NCBI GenBank assembly: GCA_039881045.1
Contig: JAYWVB010000018.1
Span: forward strand, 310,001 to 374,000
Direction: 5' to 3'
Length of the DNA stretch: 64,000 nucleotides
Origin: Chaetomium olivaceum
Lineage: Eukaryota; Ascomycota; Sordariomycetes; Sordariales; Chaetomiaceae
Each line of letters starts with the position of its first letter. Position 1 is the stretch's first letter. This document shows, one piece after another, positions 35,417 through 46,799 of the stretch. The notes below the pieces were generated by a model. It ran no database searches and was not told where the DNA came from. It saw only the letters and a program-made list of their open reading frames with translations. A program made the translations under genes and the position numbers.

Positions 35417-38303
35417 ATGGACCCGCTGACCATCTTGTCAATAGCCGCATCGACCGTTCAGTTCCTGGATTTTGGGACTCGGATGCTTACGGTAGCGTTC
35501 GACTCACGATCTAACGTGTCGGCGGCGCGGGCTGAGGTGAACGAGCTCTTCGAGGACTCGCAAGGGCTAGCGGCACGTGGAAGGGTTATTGAAGAAAAGG
35601 CCGACCGTCTGATGAACCTAAAGCGGCCTCTTTCCACTACTGAAGCAACACTTCTCAAAGAGTCCCGCCGTTGTGTAGCAGCCAGCCGGGAAATCTCCTC
35701 GGCGCTCGGGACGCACGTCCGGGACCAAACGAAGCAGTCAATCTTGGACACCGTTGTTAACGCCTTTAAGCTAGTTTGGAATGAGAAGTCTATTAAGGAT
35801 AGCCAGAAGAGGCTGGCAGATGCCAGGGAGAAACTCATGTTCGCAATGGTTTCCGACCTGTGGTAGGGCCTCCTCCATCTGCCCCGATATGGTGTCAAGA
35901 CTCGACAGTAGGAATTTCCCGTTACTGAAACTCAAGCAGGGAACGGTCAGCAACTGGTGAAATCCTAGCAACCGAGACTACCAAACACCAAGCTCTTGTT
36001 CATCAGTTACAATCTCAGGACACGGCAGAGGACCATACCCCGACGGACGTCCACTCATTGTTCATCTACCACCAAAAGAATGCCAGCCAGAATCAGCAAA
36101 AACCCACATCTGTCAAGGCCGACCCCGACGCTCATGATCCCGAGTACGTGGACGGTATCCTCAGCAGTCTTCACTTTTCTGCCTTGGATAAACGTGTCCA
36201 AGCGATTCCCAAAGCGTACAGCAACACCTTCCAATGGGTGCTACAAGAACCTCGCCTATCCGAAGGCGACAACCCCCAGCCTTTATGGAGCAGTTATCTT
36301 GACTGGCTAAGAGAAGACTCTGAAAACATTTATTGGATCACCGGCAAACCTGGTTCCGGGAAGTCGACGTTGATGAAACACCTCGCTGCCCAGCCTGCAA
36401 CCCTTTCGCATCTCACGGAATGGGCCGGTGGCAAGAAAGTACTCACAGCCATGTTTTACTCGTGGGATGCAGGAAGCGAGCTGCAAAAGTCCCAGGTCGG
36501 GTTTTTACGGACTTTATTGTACCAAATCGTCAAACAGGCCCCGGAAATCGCGCCGCGACTATTCCCAGGACGGTGGGTTATCCAAAAGATCTTTGGTACT
36601 GGCTCGCTCGAACATCTCCCATCATGGACCTGGGAGGAGCTATTCGAAAGTGTTGGTACGTTAGCCACGCTACCCGAGCGAAAGTTCAACCTCGCCATTT
36701 TTGTGGACGGACTCGATGAGTTCGCCGGCGATCACTCAAGGCTCATTGACCTGGTCAGGCAATTCCACAGTCAGCCCGGGTTCAAAGTGTGCGTGAGCAG
36801 CCGGCCCTGGAATGATTTCCGGGATGCGTTTGTCTCCTGTCCACAATTAAAAATGGAGATTCTCACCGAAACCGATCTGAGGACCTTCGTTGAGGGCGTG
36901 TCGCACGAAAATGTTGCCTTTATGGAGCTCAAGGATGCATACCCGACCGAAGCGGAAGAACTGTTAGCCAAAGTTGTGGAACGAGCCTGCGGCGTCTTTC
37001 TCTGGGTCTCGCTCGTCATGAAAGCCTTGCTGGATTCGCTCACCGACGGCACCACACTCACACATCTAGAACGTCTGGTCGACAGCCTTCCCGAAGACCT
37101 ATCCAAGCTCTACGAGAGACTCTGGCGACGAGTCAAGAGCAGCTACCAACGCGCCGGCGCCCGTCTCCTGCTCCTCTTCCGCGTCTACACTAACGCCCCA
37201 TTCTCGACATGAGAGCCTGCAAATTAACCTTCCCCTCCGGCATGGAACCCGAACTCCTCTGGCTCGCCGATCGCAACCCGCCCGACAGCCACCGACGCAT
37301 CATCCAAGTCCTCCGCCGCAAGCTCACGAGCCGCACTATGGGGCTCCTGGAGCTGACGGCAGCGCAGAACGTCAACTACCTGCACCGCACCACCAAGGAG
37401 TGGCTCGACACCTTCTGGTCCGAGATGGAGGCGCACGCGTCCGAAGGCCACCGCGATTTTGACCCCCACCTCGGCCTGCTGCGGGCCATTTCCCGCATGG
37501 CAGCCACCGACCCGGGCTTGCCGCGCTACAGGCTCAACGCGCAACCTGGGTCGTGGGAGTCGTACTGTAACATGTGGGGGTGGATGCTCGAGGCTTTCTA
37601 TTATGCCGGCAGGGTGGTGCATGACCCGCACGACCGGTTGGTCGAGGCGCTGGACCGCATCGAGAACGAGTTCCGGGGGTTGCGCTTCATTAGCACCACA
37701 ATGGTGCCCCATGGGTCGCCCTGGGCGAAAGTAAGGAGAGGATCCGCTGATCAGTTTGGGTTCGCCGGGCTCGCGGCCGAGTTTGGCGTGTTTCGGTATG
37801 TCCAGGCCAAGGTCGCGGAGTCGTCGGATTATGCGTCCATAAAAGGAGGCGAAGAGGACTTGGTGTCGTGTTTGCTCCTGGGGCCGGGCGCTCGGGGGCT
37901 GCCGAAGCGGGAGTACAGGATGCTCTGGGACACGCCAGTGAGGCAGCGGTTTGATTGTATTTATAAGTTTGTGTTTGAGCATATGGCGTTCAACCACGAG
38001 GGGCGGTATCGTGTGGCTAAGGAGCTCCTTGACTCGTGCTGCGATAGGAAAGGCAAGCTCTCTGCCGCGCTTCGTATGAGGCTGGCACCACTAGCGGATC
38101 GGGTCGCGGGGCGGAATAATCGGGGCTGGCCGCACATGGAATCGGCGCATGGTCTCGTAAAGACGGTAGGCGATGAGATGAGGTATGACGACGCGGTGAT
38201 AGGATTACTCGATGAATATGGCATAGGAGAAAGAAGAGGAGGCGTCAGAGAGTCTTTCAAAGCGTGGCTGGCATGGAAACTGGAGGACCTGGGTGGCGTT
38301 TAA
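35417..38303 (+). CDS. NLR: HeLo-like N-domain + NACHT + DUF7791-type C-domain, one frame break
   Basis: The start at 35417 gives MDPLTILSIAASTVQFLDFG, the standard opening of fungal N-terminal STAND/HeLo-like domains. Exon 1 ends at 35862; intron 35863-35939 (GTAGGG...GCAG) restores phase at SDLW/ERSATGE. The NACHT domain has an unsplit Walker A (GKPGSGKST, about residue 284), Walker B (LAIFVDGLDEFAGD) and a sensor-like VCVSSRPWNDF. After it come RACGVFLWVSLVMKALLD and LHRTTKEWLD, marks of the helical/arm region common in this class. A net one-base frame change near 37200 (after VYTNAPFS) separates the last third, which is otherwise open to 38303. Length about 936 aa. Likely a non-self recognition or cell-death receptor; the ligand cannot be read. 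Confidence 0.82.
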
Positions 38304-39051
38304 TGGGGAGGTGTTGCATCCATACTATGTATTCGTGACTTGACCTTTAATCATTACATGCTGAATGAAGCAGGAACCGTCGACGTGGCCAAGGACAGTG
38401 CACAGGTATGGATGTGCGTAAACTATACCTTATTTCCCGAGAAATGGGTTGTGATAACCGCAGCAGGGAAAGACAATCGAAATGGGAAGAAACAGAAAGA
38501 CAGCCCACCCGGGTGATTAAAACATCGAGGAATACTCTAATATTTACACTAGACGCTGTAGGCCCCGAGCCACACCGGACTATCTACCTCAGGACCCGAC
38601 GACACTTAGATCGTCAATACCTAAATGCACTTAATGGAACCGGCCATCAAAACCGAATATCCCCTCAGCGCGTTCATGAAACCTTGCTTCTCGAGTGGGA
38701 AAGGACTTTAGAAGCGGATGACACCGCCAGTAAGCTCAACCCTGACGCGCGCCATCCATTTATTAGGCGCAGGACGCTGAATCCGAGGCGCGTTTAAAGC
38801 AGGTCCTGCGGTATGATCGAAACCTACCCAAATCACAGACTGATTAGCATTGGAATAGCACACATGTAAGGCGAAGGAGGTTTGGAAATTGGAGAGCTGT
38901 GTGGCATACTGAACCCCGGAATCTGCTGGAGATAATTGCGGTCCAGTTCGTAACAGTCTCCTCCTTGTCCACCCTCCAGTGCCAGCGGAGACAAGCAAGG
39001 GGACAAATATATTTTGCCTGCTTGCCTTGAACCCAGTGGGTCTGATTTATC
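38304..39051. other. Intergenic region, no gene seen
   Basis: Between convergent ends of the NLR and the hypothetical gene. Short ORFs only. Confidence 0.45.
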
Positions 39052-40116
39052 TCACACGTAGTCCAGCCGACCGCCGATAAACGTTGTTTCCCAGAACCAA
39101 CCAGGTTCTACGCTCTCGCGAGATTCCGAGACATGGGCGCCGATAAGGTGAAGAGCCCACGTGTCCACAAGTTCATGGGCGATGGCAAAGCCCATTTGAA
39201 AAAGTCCGGTTTTGAAATTTCTGTCAGCGCTCTGGAGGCATTTTGCCGAGGTCTTAGAACCCCGCGCGATTCGAGCCGCGTATACAATATTTTCGATCAT
39301 CTGTCATGATATCATGGATTCCGTTAGCGTCACCGTCTAGACGCCTTTGAACAAGGGAAACTCCGGCTTACCATCTTATTCAGCATTATGCCACCATTCA
39401 ATTTAGGTTTATAGCTCTTGATATCGAAGGGCAAACAGAACTCGAACTCTGGGGTGGAACACCAGGTCTGGGCCTCAGCAGCACCTCCAGAGTGGTTTGT
39501 GTGATTGGTCAAATAAACATTAAAAAAGTCGTGACGGACTGTGTTCAAGAAGGATGTAACGCAATCAGGTACTTCTCTAACTCTACCAGTGAAGCGCACG
39601 GTGTCTTTTTGTCGTCGGTGGTAGTTGAGAAGCTCGACACCGATCTGGGCCATGATCTGTCGGCCCCTGCGGGACTCGAGGATGCTAAGACCAAGATGGG
39701 TAGCCCATTTCACGGTTTTAAACTCGGTGTGCTCTGGTGTGAACTGAATGTAGTTAGGTGAGTAAGAAAGTTGGTCTTTTGGAGTGTAGTCAGAGGGTGC
39801 TGCTAGAACCCGTAGCTTCCCAATCAAGGGCTCCAGACCTTGCACGGGACATAGCCGTATTCGGCAAAATGCGAGTTGGAGGTTTGTTTGACAGGCAATT
39901 AGAAATTCGAGCACGAGGAGAGAGAAAAAGATTTTCGGGCCTTGAACGCCAATATGAACTGGAAGATTGAAAGGCAAGAGGGAGAATGGCAACCTTTAAA
40001 TGAGCCTCGCTACTAGGTATGATGATAAGACCACATGCAATCATCTTTGTTTCTCCACCATACTCACGGCACAACCGACGACCAGCATCTGAATCAGGTC
40101 CACTTCTGGCGGCCAT
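39052..40116 (-). CDS. Hypothetical protein with degenerate HE motif
   Basis: The last two exons are solid: 39958-39372 and 39300-39052, joined over intron 39371-39301 (GTAAGC, GCTAAC branch, ACAG) in phase. A first exon 40116-40068 with GTGAGT and an acceptor at 39959 fits phase and gives 294 aa, but is less sure. The C-terminal part reads MGFAIAHELVDTWALHLIG, then EPGWFWETTFIGG. This layout recalls small fungal putative metallopeptidase-like proteins in which HExxH is followed by a Gly-rich, Trp-containing end, but here the second His is Asp (HELVD), so zinc catalysis would be impaired. I do not recognise the family with confidence. Its 5' end lies about 170 bp from a transposon edge. Confidence 0.5.
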
Positions 40117-40286
40117 TTTGTCGACCAGCAGCTACCACATTAATGCTGACCGATAAGGGTTGGTCTGGGGCCGCCTTTGCGTGACTATTTCATGCAGGTT
40201 GTGTACCTATGCAAAGTGTACCTACCTAGGTATCTATCGAAACGTCCGCAACATTGACGGTCAGCGACGTCGACTACAAAACACTA

Positions 40287-40333
40287 GAAGTCTTGTCCCC
40301 ACAACCCAACGACCCCACAACCGAACATGATCT
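40287..40333 (+). repeat. Left terminal inverted repeat of element 1
   Basis: Begins GAAGTCTTGTCCCCACAACC and contains two tandem copies of a CCCCACAACC(C/G)AAC motif. Pairs with 42068-42114. Confidence 0.9.
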
Positions 40334-40414
40334 CCACCATGCATCGCCGACCGCCCCCCCATTTCCAAACACCACAACTCTCCCAATTCCACTCCAATCC
40401 TCACCAAATTCAAG

Positions 40415-41997
40415 ATGGCCTCAGTGCATGAGCAAAATATTCAGTCGGCGCTTGGTGAAATTAATTCCGGCAAACCGCTGCGCCAGGCGGCGGAGAACTG
40501 GGGAGTCGCACCGGCAACGCTCCATGGCCGGACCCATGGCGCCGTGAGCAAGAAGGAGGCCAAATTAACCTCCATGAAGCTCTCTCCGCAAGAGGAGATC
40601 TTCCTTGTTGAATGGTGCCTTAATGAAGAAGCCGCTGGCCGAGCTCCCTCCAAGGCTAGGGTCAAAAGAATGGCCGAGTTGATCCTCAGCAAAGCTGGCG
40701 TTTTCCAGCTACTCGGCCAACGTTGGGTAGACCGCTTTCTACGAAGGCATTCGCGTGTCAAGATGAAGGGAAGCTCCCTATTGGATGCGGAGAGGAAGAA
40801 AGGTTCTACCAAGGCCAAATACGAGGATTTCTACGCCAGGTTAAAGCACCAAATCGAATCCAAAAACATCCCCCCCTGTCATATAGCTAATATGGACGAA
40901 CACGGCATGCAAGAGACCGAGACAGCCGCTGGGTCTGTTATAGGCGATTCTCTCACCAGTAGAGCCCTCGTTCAGTCCGGCAAAACAACCACGTGGGCCT
41001 CAGTTCTAGAAGCGGGGACGGCAGTGGGTATAAGGCTCACGCCGGTGGTGGTCTTGACGGGGGCCTCGCTCCAGGCGCAATGGTTTCCCCCTTTCATGGA
41101 AAACCAGGAGCAACTTCGCGATTGGAAGTACGATTACTCTCTCACAGGCTTCTCCAACGCCGCAATAGCTTTGAAGTGGCTTAAGGAGGTGTATATACCG
41201 GAAACGAAGCCCTCAGACCCCAACCAATGGCGCCTTCTTATACTCGACGAGCACTCTAGCCACGACTCCGACGATTTCATGTTCACAGCTTTCAGCAACA
41301 AGGTTTTCCTCTTATTTCTACCGTCTCACACCTCTCATAAAACGCAGCCCATGGATCGCAGCGTTTTCAGCCCTATAAAGACCTACTTTCGCGAGTTAAC
41401 TCTCCGTCTGGCTGGCTGTTTGGCCTCGGCACCGGCCAACAAACAACGCTTCTTCCTCGCCTATAGGGAGGCCTCCCAGCGCGGCTGTACAGACCGCAGA
41501 AGGTTCTGGGTGACCCTCAAGCGTTGATAGGAGACTCCCCCCCTCCACCAGAGCGACCCCTGACCCCTGAGGCTATACCCACTCAAGAAGAGGGGGTCTT
41601 CACAACACCAAAAAAGTCCCTGGATATTGTCAGGGCTCTGGGGGAGGCTAGAGGCCACGTAAGCCCTGGTCATCGCACCGTTAGGGGCCTTCTTACAAAG
41701 GCTGGGAAAGCACTGGACCAGTCTAACACTGAGAGGGCCATTTTGCAGGCCAAAGTGGAGCGCTTGGAAGAGGATTTTCGCGCCGTAAAACCTCACACTC
41801 GCAAGAGGATTCGTGAGGATCGAAATGATAAGTTTATAAGGATAGGAGAGATTGTCAAGGCCCAGGAAGCTTCACGCAGGCCCCCAAAGCGGAGGAGGGC
41901 GGCCACCCCGGAAGATCTACAACCTGTCGTTGATGAGGCACAGGAAATGATTGTATGTGGTCTGCAGAGGGTCCGTGAGGCCGAGGATATGCAGTAG
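40415..41997 (+). pseudogene. pogo/Fot1-like DDE transposase with internal deletion
   Basis: Opens with a Psq-type helix-turn-helix (NIQSALGEINSGKPLRQAAENWG), followed by a CENP-B/Tc5-type DNA-binding segment (QRWVDRFLRRHSRVK) and a DDE_1 catalytic core with acidic residues in NMDEHGMQE, LLILDEHSSHDSDDF and QPMDRSVFSPIK. After YREASQRGC the frame is lost: tens of bases that in this family encode the end of the core appear to be missing, so translation runs into a stop at 41525-41527. The coiled C-terminal tail (PQALIGDSPPPPERP through REAEDMQ) is intact in another frame to 41997. Not able to make a complete transposase as written, though its termini could still respond to one. Confidence 0.85.
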
Positions 41998-42067
41998 GCA
42001 TTTTGTACCATGGAAATGACTGGTGTTGTGGATGTTTTGGACATTTGAATGGAAGGGGTACACTCGC

Positions 42068-42114
42068 AGATCATGTTCGGTTGTGGGGTCGTTCGGTTGT
42101 GGGGACAAGACTTC
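42068..42114 (-). repeat. Right terminal inverted repeat of element 1
   Basis: Reverse complement of the left repeat except for one C/G difference within the first internal motif copy. Confidence 0.9.
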
Positions 42115-42116
42115 TA

Positions 42117-42956
42117 GCTGTTGAAGTCTTGTGGATGTGAAACAATCAGCCTACATAAGAGGACCCGCGGTATGTGGACGTATGCAGGCACCACAATTTG
42201 GTTTTAGTTGGGTACGATGAATGCTTAAACACAAGAGATACTCTGATAGAAACAGGGGCCGCGCACCTGCTATCCACGCCAACAGCCATCAATTTCAGGT
42301 GGGTGGTCAATTGTGGCCTCCAAGGCTCAATTGATATGTTCCAGGTTTCCCCCAGTTTCCAGTACTGGTCCGGTATCACAGCCATGTAGATGCATGGAAT
42401 GTTGGTTGCAGTCAATCGAGGCCCTACCCGTGGTCCCGGCCCAACGGAACCGTGACGACCGTTCAAGTCGTTGGTAGCATTTTATGCATGGCGTTGAGGC
42501 CGTGGCCGCCTTCGCTGTCCCAGACCACAACCAACACTGTTCCAAGCCTGTTTAGGCCTTTTCCTCTTCCTCGGTAGTCTCAGACGCATATACCTGGCGT
42601 AGTAGCGGCCTGTTTGGGAGGCACATCGATGCCTGTTGGTGGCGCGCCTTCACTGCTACCAAACAATTCTGTGAGTGTTGGCCCAGTCCTTGGGAAGTCC
42701 AACCGCCAGACCTAACTCAGGCCGCTTCGGCCAATCGATTTCTGTTGTTGAGAGGGCAAGGCTCACAACATCAAGGCTTAAGCCAGGAACCGGGGGGTTC
42801 AAGTTGGCTCCGATCGGCCGCGCATCACCATTCGCAGTCCGAGACCACTTCACCTAGGCATCAATCTTCCCACCGCTGTTGGGTTCATTGTTCTACCATT
42901 TTAATGACTTCTAACCATCTGACAACAGCCTTAGGGCCTCGATCCGCTCCACCGGA
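42117..42956. other. Intergenic region, no gene seen
   Basis: Between transposon 1 and a decayed gene. Nothing recognisable beyond short ORFs; it may include the lost 5' end of the next gene. Confidence 0.4.
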
Positions 42957-44083
42957 ATGGACGACCCCAACGCCTCGGACTGGAAACTGGCGCAGATCGC
43001 TGAGTTAATCGCCGAAGCTCCTGCTGTCACAGAAGTCCCCGTGTCCGGCCTCCCACTACATCACCGCGACGTGTTTGAGAAGGCATTGCAGAATGTTCTT
43101 CCAACCGAGATAGCTCGGACGACATACGCCCAGATCATCGATGTGTTTCCGATCGCGAGCGTCGCCAAGGACAAGCGCTGGTACAACACCGAGTATGACC
43201 ATCCCGTTTTCCAGGAGAATCATGACCAAATCTGCCAGGGGACTTGGGAGAATGGAAGAGTTCTAGGCTTCGTTTAACACTGACATCTTGTCCATGAATG
43301 AGCGCGTAAGTCAATCCAGTCCTCCGTGGATCGTCATGATATGGATAATACAACATCACTGACAAGCTCCCCTATTCCCACCCAGCTCTTGCACTCGTAC
43401 AGTGCAGAGTCGGTAGGCTCCCGAGCCTTTCCGCTACGGCTGATTAAAATGGTTGCGGTTGCTGTACACGAGCTTGCTGTGTTGCTTTACAAGCTGGGTG
43501 ACTTGAAACAGCACGACCATTGGAAGCCTTGGAAGCCACCCAGTCGACACATTCCAGAGCCGAATCACTGGCCTGATCCAAAGCCTTACCCTACCCTCTT
43601 CGTTCATCTTTATTTTCGAGAACACGCACAGTACCCTGAAGGAAGGGGTAGCGGATATGGTTGGTTATTGGGCTGAGAACCGGATTCTCGGTGGCGTTGT
43701 TCTTTTCGACAGGGGGGTTCGGAGAACCGGGTCAGTGGCTCCAGACAAGGAAACTGCCACTACCTTGAAACTGACACAATTTCTACCGCGAGGTGTTCTT
43801 CCACTCGGACCGGAAAGACGTCATGGGTCGAATCTACGCTCTCACGGAAGAACAGAAGCAGCATCTATCGGCCTTCCTTGCAGATAGTTAGGACCGGTAG
43901 AGTGAAGTTTTACCCATGCTCGGGGATTCAAGGAACTACGTTCGCGTGAATCCCGAGGATGCCGTTTTTATGCTTCACGTCTATCGGGATCGATGGGAAA
44001 GGGAGGTCCTGGATTACCGAGAATATCCAAGGCGCTGTAAAGTGATCGCTTTTGACTACCCGGAAATGGAGGATGAGAATTAG
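42957..44083 (+). pseudogene. Decayed gene of a conserved fungal hypothetical family
   Basis: A chain of conserved-looking segments in several frames: SDWKLAQIAELIAEAPAV...; WYNTEYDHPVFQENHDQICQG; RAFPLRLIKMVAVAVHELAV; YPTLFVHLYF; ADMVGYWAENRILGGVVLFDRG; EVFFHSDRKDVMGRIYALTEEQ; and NYVRVNPEDAVFMLHVYRDRWE to a final stop at 44083. It is broken by a one-base loss near 43250, an apparent 4-bp insertion near 43645 and in-frame TAG codons at 43264-43266, 43889-43891 and 43898-43900. One good intron remains (GTAAGT near 43306, CTGAC branch, CCCAG acceptor near 43384). I recall this layout from uncharacterised sordariomycete proteins that contain VGYWAE...GGVVLFDR, but know no function. Confidence 0.65.
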
Positions 44084-44449
44084 CACTGAACAGATCTGGG
44101 GCCTGATTATGGATAAGTAAGGTAAGGTAGGTACTTCAGTGGTTCAGACGCCGCGGGCGGTTAACCGGCTTTCCAGGTTTCGAAGTGTGTGAACAGCTAT
44201 CGTGTGCAAGGCATCGATAGATTTAAGCGAATTGGACATGCGCTGCGTTCCAGTGAAATGAGCGGCTGCCTAAGGATGTGGCTTTTTACCTTAGATAAGG
44301 TCCTCTGTCGATGGTTCCTTCCCTCGTGTTAAACTCTTTCTCAATTTATTTTTTCCTCCACATCTTTCAGATCCAGGGCCCAACCACATTAAGAACCACA
44401 TATCTGACTCGACTTTCTCGGTCCGTGTTTGGCAGACCAAAATCAAAAC
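44084..44449. other. Intergenic region upstream of the BTB gene
   Basis: Nothing recognised; presumably contains the promoter of the BTB gene. Confidence 0.4.
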
Positions 44450-44985
44450 ATGCAACCCGACCCAGAATCCAGTCACACCGAGGTGTTCGACCCTCGCGGC
44501 GACTTGACGTTGATTGTTGGGCCGAACCATGTCCCCTTCCAAGTCTGCTCACGGGCTCTGGCGCGCTCGTCCCCAGTCTGGGACATAATGCTCTACGGAT
44601 CATTCGCCGAAGGACAGGCACAGCAAGAACGAGGCGAATGGGTTGTCCCGCTCCCTGAAGATCGTTCAGAAGGACTTCGAATCATCTGCTCCGCGGTCCA
44701 CGGCAAATTTCACGACATACCCGGCAAAACCACCCACGAAGAGTTGTGCTACCTTGCTATGCTGGCGGACAAGTACGATATGATCGGCTCGTTGAAGCCA
44801 TTCTGGCAGAATTGGCTCGATCATGATCCGGATTCTGCCATGCAGAAGATGTTTTATACGAGCGAGTTACTTGACTACCTCTCGGCATGTTATTACCTGG
44901 GATACGGACTGGGCTTTCGTAAAGCATTTGCCTACTTGGCGATCAATACAGAGACAGCCGGTAGTGACGATGACCGATTATGCTA

Positions 44986-45032
44986 ACGTACTTGCATAAC
45001 GAAGCGCCCACCATAACGAAGCGCCCACTTTT
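44986..45032 (+). repeat. Left terminal inverted repeat of element 2
   Basis: Begins ACGTACTTGC and then has two tandem copies of ATAACGAAGCGCCCAC separated by one base. Perfect match to the right end. Confidence 0.95.
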
Positions 45033-45092
45033 CCCGGACCTCAACCACTTTGTGTAAGTCAATTCAGCCACAACAACTCAAATCAATTAAAA

Positions 45093-46748
45093 CTACTCGG
45101 AGTCACTGTCTTCAGACATCTCGCAAACTACTTGACATGTCCGCGCATTGTGGCCGGGCTTCTTGCAGTTGCTGCAGAGCCGAATGCGTGGCCCACCCAC
45201 TGTTATACAACCACTACTCCCTGACGTTTCCTCGCAGTCCTTATCACCAAGTCCCCGGTCAGCCATCAAACCCTTTGCCTCTTGTAAACTAAGTGATCCT
45301 CCTTCCTGCAGACGCGTTTTCTTTGTCCTACGGCGCTTGCTTAGTCGCTCATTTGCTGTACGAAGTTCCTGGGCCTCAGCTCGGAGTAACACCATTTCAT
45401 GTGCCAATTTTGAGATGCTCTTGGCCTGCAAGTCGATGATGTCGAAAATGTGAGTCGGAGAGCTACCTTGATGGTTCTCGATCTTCCGCTTGAGAGTGAT
45501 GGAGCTCTTGGTCGCGTCGTACGCATTGGATGGGGTCTTCAGGGCCCAAGTCGAGGCTGTTCCGGGACGCGAGTTTGGAGGAGATGGGGTAAGTGGCTTA
45601 GGGTCGAGGCAAGAAACTACCAATTCAGGGTCAAAAGGAACAAGGCCAGTTGCTCTAAAGCCCGCTCGTATGTTGTTCGCTGTGATTGAAGCGTGAAATG
45701 CCTCGACAAACGCGTCGAAGAAGTCCTCCTTCGTAATGTGGGTGATCTGCATCCGCATCATCTGCTCAATCCGCTTGCCGTACGAGGCCTTGAGCGGACT
45801 AAAACACCCAACATCAAGAGGCTGGAGAAAGTGGGAAGAATGGGGAGGCATGCAAAGTGTAACAATGTTGTTGGCCTTGCAGAAATCTTCGAAGTCGACC
45901 GAGTGGTGGCTTTCGTGGCCGTCAAGGATGAGCAGTCGATGTACCCCTCTCGTACGGCGTTTGGTAGCCTCGTCGAAATGTTTTAGCCAATCGAGGCCAA
46001 TCTCATTTGTTGTCCAGCCATTCTCGCTTGTATGGACTCTCCATTCGGGCTGGAACCGGCTGTCCTGGTACCAAGGGAGGAGGTGGTTTTTCCCCTTGAC
46101 GACAAAGTACGGCGGCACGACCCAGCCATCCGCACACACAGCTTGGATCACCGTAACCCACTCTCGATTGCCAGGCTGCTTTGTGCGAGGCCGTCCACGT
46201 CGCTCGGAGCTCGTCACGACCTTTGCACTCGAAAGTATGCCCATCTGGAACCCAGTCTCGTCGAAGTTGTAGATGTCCCCCTCTTGGATCGCGTATTTAT
46301 CGATTACGTTGCGTACGAGCCGAAACCACGCGTTTACTACGTCGGGATCTTCGCATTGGGCTCTCTTGTAATCGATTCGGCGTCGGAAACGCGTCGTAAC
46401 CTTGGAATGTCGCTTTACGAAACCGTTTGCCCATCGGGGTCCGACGCCCGACGCGCCGCGTGCGGCCCGAAGGCGATCGGCCATTTCTCGAAGGTCCGAG
46501 AGCTGGGGCTGAAATCCTCGCGCATCAAGGTCGAGTACTCTCTCAAGAAGGACTTGCTCTTCAAAGTCAGTCAGTTTTCGAAGGTTGGCTGGTATTTCGC
46601 GTCGTGGTTGCTTTCCGGCGCGTCGGTCGCGGAGCGAGCTTCGTGAGACCTCGTAGATCGCAGAAGCTTTTCGGACAGAAAGTTTAGGGTCTTTCTTGAG
46701 AGCTTCAAGCGCAAGGATCATACGAGTTTCTTTTGGAAGAGATTCCAT
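45093..46748 (-). CDS. Fot1-like transposase with C-terminal CCHC zinc knuckle
   Basis: 551 aa, no disruption. N-terminal Psq-type helix-turn-helix (LALEALKKDPKLSVRKAS...), CENP-B/Tc5-type DNA-binding domain (GPRWANGFVKRHSKV), then a DDE_1 core with the three acidic residues in YNFDETGFQMG, LLILDGHESHHS and FLQPLDVGCFSPLK. The usual RAGFRATGLVPFDPE end of the core is present. A basic coiled segment follows, then a zinc knuckle C-x2-C-x4-H-x4-C (LCSNCKKPGHNARTC). It cuts and reinserts the element at TA sites. Integrity of the gene and of both termini suggests the element could be autonomous, though expression is not shown. Confidence 0.94.
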   Translation of the reverse strand: MESLPKETRMILALEALKKDPKLSVRKASAIYEVSRSSLRDRRAGKQPRREIPANLRKLTDFEEQVLLERVLDLDARGFQPQLSDLREMADRLRAARGASGVGPRWANGFVKRHSKVTTRFRRRIDYKRAQCEDPDVVNAWFRLVRNVIDKYAIQEGDIYNFDETGFQMGILSSAKVVTSSERRGRPRTKQPGNREWVTVIQAVCADGWVVPPYFVVKGKNHLLPWYQDSRFQPEWRVHTSENGWTTNEIGLDWLKHFDEATKRRTRGVHRLLILDGHESHHSVDFEDFCKANNIVTLCMPPHSSHFLQPLDVGCFSPLKASYGKRIEQMMRMQITHITKEDFFDAFVEAFHASITANNIRAGFRATGLVPFDPELVVSCLDPKPLTPSPPNSRPGTASTWALKTPSNAYDATKSSITLKRKIENHQGSSPTHIFDIIDLQAKSISKLAHEMVLLRAEAQELRTANERLSKRRRTKKTRLQEGGSLSLQEAKGLMADRGLGDKDCEETSGSSGCITVGGPRIRLCSNCKKPGHNARTCQVVCEMSEDSDSE

Positions 46749-46799
46749 TTTGTTGTGTGGAGAAAAGTGAGGATAGAGTTGGAAGGTTGTTAGGTGTAA

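Larger units (their letters stand above)
40287..42114 (+). mobile_element. pogo/Fot1-like DNA transposon, defective
   Basis: 1,828-bp element bounded by 47-bp inverted repeats with one mismatch and flanked by TA dinucleotides at 40285-40286 and 42115-42116, the target duplication of the Tc1/mariner-pogo superfamily. It carries one transposase gene whose C-terminal part is out of frame. Confidence 0.9.

Noticed and set aside
37224..37997. 257-aa minus-strand ORF opposite an NLR
   Set aside because: Antisense of the conserved NLR C-terminal part; the plus-strand reading carries the family motifs.
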